NCBI GenBank assembly: GCA_009602735.1
Contig: WELA01011287.1
Coordinates: forward strand, 123,188-146,748
Length of the DNA stretch: 23,561 nt
Direction: 5' to 3'
Origin: Mesotaenium endlicherianum
Lineage: Eukaryota; Streptophyta; Zygnematophyceae; Zygnematales; Mesotaeniaceae
In this document: positions 19,109 through 23,561 of the stretch, one piece after another
Layout of the letters: each line of letters starts with the position of its first letter
Position numbering within the stretch: the stretch's first letter is position 1
The notes under the pieces: model-generated
Told to the model about the DNA's origin: nothing
Database searches by the model: none
What the model saw: the letters and a program-made list of their open reading frames with translations, nothing else
Program-made: the position numbers and the translations under genes

Positions 19109-20545
19109 GAATGCTTCCCAAATCTCTTCGGCTGATTTCTGACAAAACCATATGACATTCGAAGTGTAAAGTTTAGAACACGGTTGAAGATGTCAAAAGT
19201 ACACGACATGATTGAGAACTGCACTGAAGAGGGCCTGGCGCGTATGCTCACCCGTGGCTCATGCATTTTCAGAAGGATGGAAGAAGGAACACTTCTTTGA
19301 TACTGTTAGCTGTAAAGCTTGGGCTTCAATGTCCTTGGGCTGAGGAAGTGCTCAGTGGCGGTCTCAGTGACTCATTTGCAGTCCCTTGTTATAGTCTGGA
19401 GAACAAAATTGTGGACTTCTTAATTTGACGGCGACTCTGAAGACACGTGTCAAGTTTAGGCCAATTGAAGCAGTGGAGGCAATGATGGCAGAGGTAACCT
19501 GTGGTGTTTCGGTCATGTCTTGCTCTTAGACAGGATGAAGATAAGAGGAAGTCTTCACTTTCTTTGTCATAGTTTGCAGACACTATTCACCTGAACCAAT
19601 CGAGAACTCTAAAAGAAGCTTTCAGTATATGTCTCACATAACTTTGTCTTTGCCATGTCAAAGACCATAAAATGGTCACTGCAGTCACATGGTTTCTGAC
19701 TGCTAGAATAGGAGTTCAAGTCTACTTTCACAATTGAAAAAGAAGTGGATGTTTTCGTGACATTAAGCTCACATGTTTTAAACGCTTCAGGGTGGACAGT
19801 AGGATGCGAGTTTAAGTTAAGTGAACACGTGTCTATGTTCTTGTGAGATTATATTTATGCGTTAGTAACGCTCGAGGGCGCAGTTGCAGGATGAACAATC
19901 GAAGTTACATAGCCACGAAAAAGAAATGCGTATGTGAATTGTAGGCAACGTTCTGGAAAATTCACCTCATGCGTTTGTGAGACTTGAGGTGGACTGTAGG
20001 ATGCGAAGTCGAACTTACAACATTTTTCTCCAAGGCCGAAATTAGTGCACTCAGAATTTCCACCTACGCCTCCGGATTATGAGCACAGAAGGCCATTGTC
20101 ATTTGAAATACTAGTTCGCTGACTGCCATAGGAAGCCCCTATTAGACATGAATCTCTTCACAACCAGCAGCATTCATTCTCGTGTTTCTTTTTCTTTCCT
20201 CCCTTGTTGTGCTAACTTATGTGATATAGAGATTCCAGCCTCTTTGACTTTTTAAAAATAGCTGGCTATCACTTGCAGGACAATGCACCGCGACCTCTGT
20301 TTCTGGGTTGAGCTGCATGGCGGACATAAATAGCTGATATAGTGGACCTTTAGTACCTTCATACAGCATTGTGCATAGTCATACTTATCATACTTCTTCT
20401 CCAGTTTTCATTGTTTTGTTAGGAAGACAATAATACAGTGATTATCAATATCCAGGAGCCTCCAAATTTGGGTGAAGCGAGTCAAATGACTAGATAATAT
20501 TTGTAGATTTGCCTTCAGACCACAATTTGTACCACCGAATTGCAG
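19109..20545. other. Divergent intergenic region, AT-rich
   Basis: This separates the start of POT1 (minus) from the GH31 gene (plus) and should hold both promoters, possibly also short upstream exons. I see no convincing coding segment. A TATA-like ataaatag lies near 20326. The repeat at 19788-20020 is the main structure. Confidence 0.5.
19788..20020. repeat. Three-copy degenerate repeat between POT1 and GH31
   Basis: The motif ggtggac-gtaggatgcgag-t-aa-tta occurs at 19791-19819 and 19989-20017, with a diverged copy (gttgcaggatgaacaatcgaagttac) at 19883-19908. A neighbouring word, ttgtgagact or ttgtgagatt, also recurs at about 19840 and 19975. Confidence 0.6.
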
Positions 20546-20552
20546 GGAGCAG

Positions 20553-22423
20553 ATGGGGGCTTTTATCCAGGCAAAAGTTTCACAAGTCGGCGACAACGGC
20601 CTGCAGCTCGACTGTGGCGGGGGCATAACGTGCAGCATTATGGTGATAAGGAGCAACATAGTGCGCACTCTGTTCATCAAAGACGATAGACTGAGGCAAG
20701 ATAAAACTTGGACATTTCAAGACGTTGACGGCACCAGCTTACCCTGGGAGGGATTCAAAAAGCTTGCCCTCCCGTTTAAGGGGCCTACAACCTTCACAAT
20801 CGAGCAAGAGCAGAATACCGTCAAGCTTCTAACGTCGGCTCTGGTGCTGGAGATCTCCCTGAGCCCCTTCAGGCTGGCATGGTACACATCTGACGGGAAA
20901 TGCTTCGCTCAAGACCGACCCAGCAGGCCTTACAGCTACGCCACTGACAGCCATGCCATCCGGCACTACATGCAGAGAAACCCTAGGGACAAGTACTACG
21001 GCCTGGGAGACAAGACCGGCCCCCTCGACCTCCATGGCCGCAGGCTGAGGACAGTGATGACGGATGCTTTGGGATACAATCCGAGAACGGGGGACCCCCT
21101 CTACAAGCACTGGCCCTTCCTTCTGTCGCGCGACGATCCGACGGGCGTGTGCTATGGGGTCCTGTACGACAACCTGGCAGCAGCATCCTTCGACTTGGGG
21201 TGCGAGCACAGCAACTACTATGGGCTGTACCGGTCCTACGAGGCGGAGGATGGGGACCTGGACATGTACCTCATGCTGGGGCCGGAGGCGCGCGACGTCG
21301 TCCGCGAGATGGTGAATTTGACGGGCAGGAACGCGTTCCCTCCCAGGTGGAGCCTGGGGTACCACTGCACGGCCATGCCTCTGGCTGATGCGCCAGATGC
21401 GCAGGAGAAGATTGCGGACTTTCTGACGCAGTGCCTGCGGCACCACATCCCCTGCAGTGCCTTCCACTTCGGCTCTGGATATACCAGGTATATATCTATT
21501 GTTCTCCTTAGCATAGAGGAATAAAAGTGACGATTCTTTCATTTGAATGTCGGAGCTTGATGGTGTGGCTGCTTTGCCAACTTGAGCGCGCTCTCTCGTG
21601 GCGCCCTTGCACATCTTTGTAGACGAGTGAGCTTCTTACTGTGCTTCATTTGTCAGCTTTGCACGCATTTCCATGACAGTTGTGCATGTAATGCGCCTTG
21701 CTTGATGACGGTACAGCATGAGGGTGCATGTGAACTTATTTCATGGGAGTCTGGCACGCTTAACAGACGTGTACGCTATGACCACGTATTTCTGTTGTGT
21801 GTTTTGGAAAAACTTTCTGCAGTGCCCTTTGCACATGCAAAACACGTGTAATCGCAACACGCACTTGTACTTTTGTATCTCTGGGGTTGCTCGTGTCTCC
21901 TGTGCGCTCTCTGCTTGCACCTCTCCGCAGTACGCAGTGTAGATGGGAACACGTGCGCTCGTGACACACGTGCACACATCCATACGCCCACACGTGTAAT
22001 CGTAACACACTCCGTGTCTACGTATGTCCGTGTCTCTCGTGCGTGCGCGCGTACGCGCGTGCGGGGGGCAACCTGACCCGCTCTCCCTCGTCCGCAGCAT
22101 CGGCAAGAGGCGCTACGTCTTCAACTGGAACTTCGACAAGTTCCCCGACCCCCGCCACCTCATCCAGCAGTTCCGGGCGGCCGGCCTGCGTGTGGTGGCC
22201 AACGTCAAGCCCTGCCTGCTGACGGACCACCCGCGCTTTACTGAGGTGGCGGCGCTCGGCGCCTTCGTCGGCTCCGGCGCCGCCGCTGGGCGGCCGTGCA
22301 TCAGCCAGTTCTGGGACGGCGAGGGCGCCCACCTGGACTTCACAAACCCCAAGGCAATTGAGTGGTGGCAGGAGAACATGCAGCGCGCGCTCTTTGACCT
22401 GGGCATCAGCGCGGCCTGGAACG
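20553..22423 (+). CDS. Glycoside hydrolase family 31 protein (alpha-glucosidase type), 3' end beyond the window
   Basis: Exon 1 runs from 20553 (ATG) or 20546 (acceptor ...ttgcag) to 21487, and exon 2 from 22098 to 22423. The phase 2 junction rebuilds the family motif GSGYTSIGKRRYVFNWN across the splice. About residues 1-200 are the N-terminal beta-sandwich (mutarotase-like); YYGLGDKTGPLDLHGRR is near residue 148. The barrel begins near residue 266 with WSLGYHCTAM and continues with ANVKPCLLTDHP, WDGEGAHLDFTNP and GISAAWN. GH31 enzymes hydrolyse or transfer alpha-linked glucosyl groups with a catalytic Asp that follows W-N-D-x-N-E. Exon 2 ends exactly at W-N plus the first base of the next codon, at a GTGCCT donor, so the nucleophile is in an exon to the right that I cannot find in this window. 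About 420 of an expected 700 or more residues are present. No signal peptide is visible at this ATG. An in-frame TGA at 20487 limits upstream extension. Confidence 0.85.
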
Positions 22424-22443
22424 GTGCCTGTCTGCGCGCTCGC

Positions 22444-22570
22444 ACTTGCCCCCGCCCCTGCCCCCATGCCCCCCCTGTTCCCCTTGCCCCTGCCTCCCTG
22501 CCCCCATGCCCCTGCCCCCATACCCCTGTCCCCGTGCCCCTGCCCCCGTGCCCATGCCCATGCCCTCTCC
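22444..22570. repeat. TGCCCC hexamer minisatellite in the GH31 intron
   Basis: More than ten imperfect copies of tgcccc/tgcccccg/tgcccca follow each other. The minus strand is a series of GGGG runs a few bases apart, which could form G-quadruplexes. Confidence 0.85.
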
Positions 22571-22595
22571 TTCTCTGCTTGTGCGCTCGCTGCAG

Positions 22596-22735
22596 AGTGA
22601 GGGCAATCATGTGGGCGCAGGAGAGAGCATGCAGCACGCGAGCGCGAGCGCGAGCGCGCCCTCTTTGACTGGGGCGTCAGTGCGGGCCTGGAGCGGTGCT
22701 GCGTGCTGAGTGTTTGCACTCGCCCCTGCTCCGGT
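22596..22735 (+). pseudogene. Decayed copy of the GH31 exon 2 end and splice donor
   Basis: Sequence here mirrors 22350-22470, which is the last 75 bases of exon 2 plus the start of the intron. Matching words are cag-gagaacatgcagc / caggagagagcatgcagc, gcgctctttgacctgggc / gccctctttgactggggc, gcggcctggaacggtgcctg / gcgggcctggagcggtgctg, and gcactcgcccctgc. The copy is preceded by an acceptor-like cgctgcag (to 22595) and keeps a GGTGCTG donor at 22695-22701. An inserted cgagcg run and frameshifts break its reading frame, so it should not encode a working exon. Confidence 0.7.
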
Positions 22736-23561
22736 GGGTGGTCCTCCGCCTCCCGCTGCAGGGGAGTGTTTTGCATGTGCCCCTGTCTCTTTGCACCTGC
22801 AGCGGCCAGGTCGTGCTTGACGCCCGGCTGGGTTCTTGCTGCCGCGGAGCTGACTCGTGGCTCGACTGTGACGTGTACCGCTGCTCGGCGCATCATTCTC
22901 TTTCTCTCTTTCTCTCTCTCTCTCCGTGGGTCTACGTCCCTCTCCCCCGCCCCACCCCCTTCTCTGTCTGCCTGGCCTTCTCTGGCCTCTTGATCCTGCT
23001 GTGACCTCTGTCTCTTCGCGTCTCTCTTCCTTCTGCTCTCTCCATCTTTCCCTGCATTTTGGTGCCTCTGTTTGTGCGGGGAAGTGATTATGGCCAGCAT
23101 TGGCGGAGCTGAAGATCTGCCCTCCCGCTCTCACACCTCCATTGATTCTGTGCTTCTATGCCCAGTAACTGCTTCTTTTTTGTTCTCCTTATTTCATTTG
23201 GTTATATCTCACAATATTAGTTGCACTCTGTTTGACTGGATCACTTGGGAGGAAGAGTAGGCGAGAGAAAAAACACAGAGTCCTGAATATGAGTGTTGTC
23301 TCTATGAGTGGGGACGAGCGTGGCTCTCTCAACTTCTTCGTTGGCATCTGCTTGTGAGATGGGTTGCAACAGAACAAGCGCAGGCACGAGCCTGGGCCTT
23401 CCCTTCACCGTTGTCATGCCGCCTCCAGAGTTTCTGTTGGTGCGAGCATTTGTGGATTTTTTCCACATGTATATATTCTTTTGTCTGTGCGAGGGGACAA
23501 TTGTGGCTCTTTATTCTGCTCATTTGTTCCGTGAAGATGGAATGGGGTGGGGGGCCGGGGG
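22736..23561. other. Right-hand region with no supported exon
   Basis: By gene structure this should be GH31 intron sequence. I looked for an exon opening with the W-N-D-x-N-E continuation and did not find one. Open frames here are short or run through low-complexity sequence. The end is G-rich (ggggtggggggccggggg). Confidence 0.5.
22890..22924. repeat. CT-rich microsatellite
   Basis: An imperfect ttctctttctctctttctctctctctctcc run. It is followed by a pyrimidine-rich stretch to about 23050 that holds no supported exon. Confidence 0.8.

Noticed and set aside
19690..19730. Possible tRNA B box (gttcaagtc)
   Set aside because: No matching A box, acceptor stem or cloverleaf could be drawn around it.
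20829..21614. 261-codon minus-strand open frame
   Set aside because: Antisense shadow of the GH31 exon, whose plus-strand reading has clear family motifs.
22018..23100. 360-codon minus-strand open frame
   Set aside because: It runs across the GH31 exon, the hexamer array and the pyrimidine-rich region in antisense. The protein is low-complexity Arg/Glu/Gly.
1..23561. rRNA genes, intact transposons or viral insertions
   Set aside because: I saw no rRNA signature, terminal repeats with a transposase or reverse-transcriptase motif, or capsid-like protein in the readings made.

Overview
The window is nuclear DNA of a eukaryote, most likely a green alga. Genes are split by GT-AG introns. Proteins are plant-like: a POT1 telomere protein with the plant-type OB-fold layout, and a hydroxyproline-rich-glycoprotein-like secreted protein. 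Introns and spacers are full of microsatellites and minisatellites, and one possible chlorophyte poly(A) signal (TGTAA) is present. Base composition is mixed: exons are GC-rich and several spacers are AT-rich. The species cannot be named from this. The window opens with a run of 13 G and closes in G-rich sequence, and it holds one ambiguous base (n at 8716), so it may be a whole draft contig.

Layout from left to right. (1) 215-414, minus: one convincing internal exon of an unidentified gene. (2) About 440-3600: no convincing gene; degenerate tandem repeats at 551-870. (3) 3605 or 4199 to 8933, plus: a multi-exon gene for a probable secreted or wall protein, made of a beta-helix-like N-terminal region, a proline-rich region of about 780 codons and an eight-cysteine tail. 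(4) 10848-9393, minus: a small four-exon gene of unknown function. (5) 19039-11947, minus: a ten-exon POT1-like telomere end-binding protein; exon phases agree at the junctions whose two ends are both fixed. (6) About 19.1-20.5 kb: AT-rich spacer between the divergent POT1 and GH31 genes. (7) 20546 to the right edge, plus: a glycoside hydrolase family 31 gene, cut off just before the exon that should carry the catalytic nucleophile.

The genes do not form a functional cluster. The most informative results are the reconstructed POT1 gene, the chimeric secreted protein with two possible C-termini, and a recurring pattern in which exon ends and their splice sites are duplicated inside neighbouring introns (POT1 exon 2, the GH31 second exon, and a 21-base duplication of an acceptor in the secreted-protein gene). 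All exon calls were made by reading translations and splice sites by eye; no alignment or search was run.
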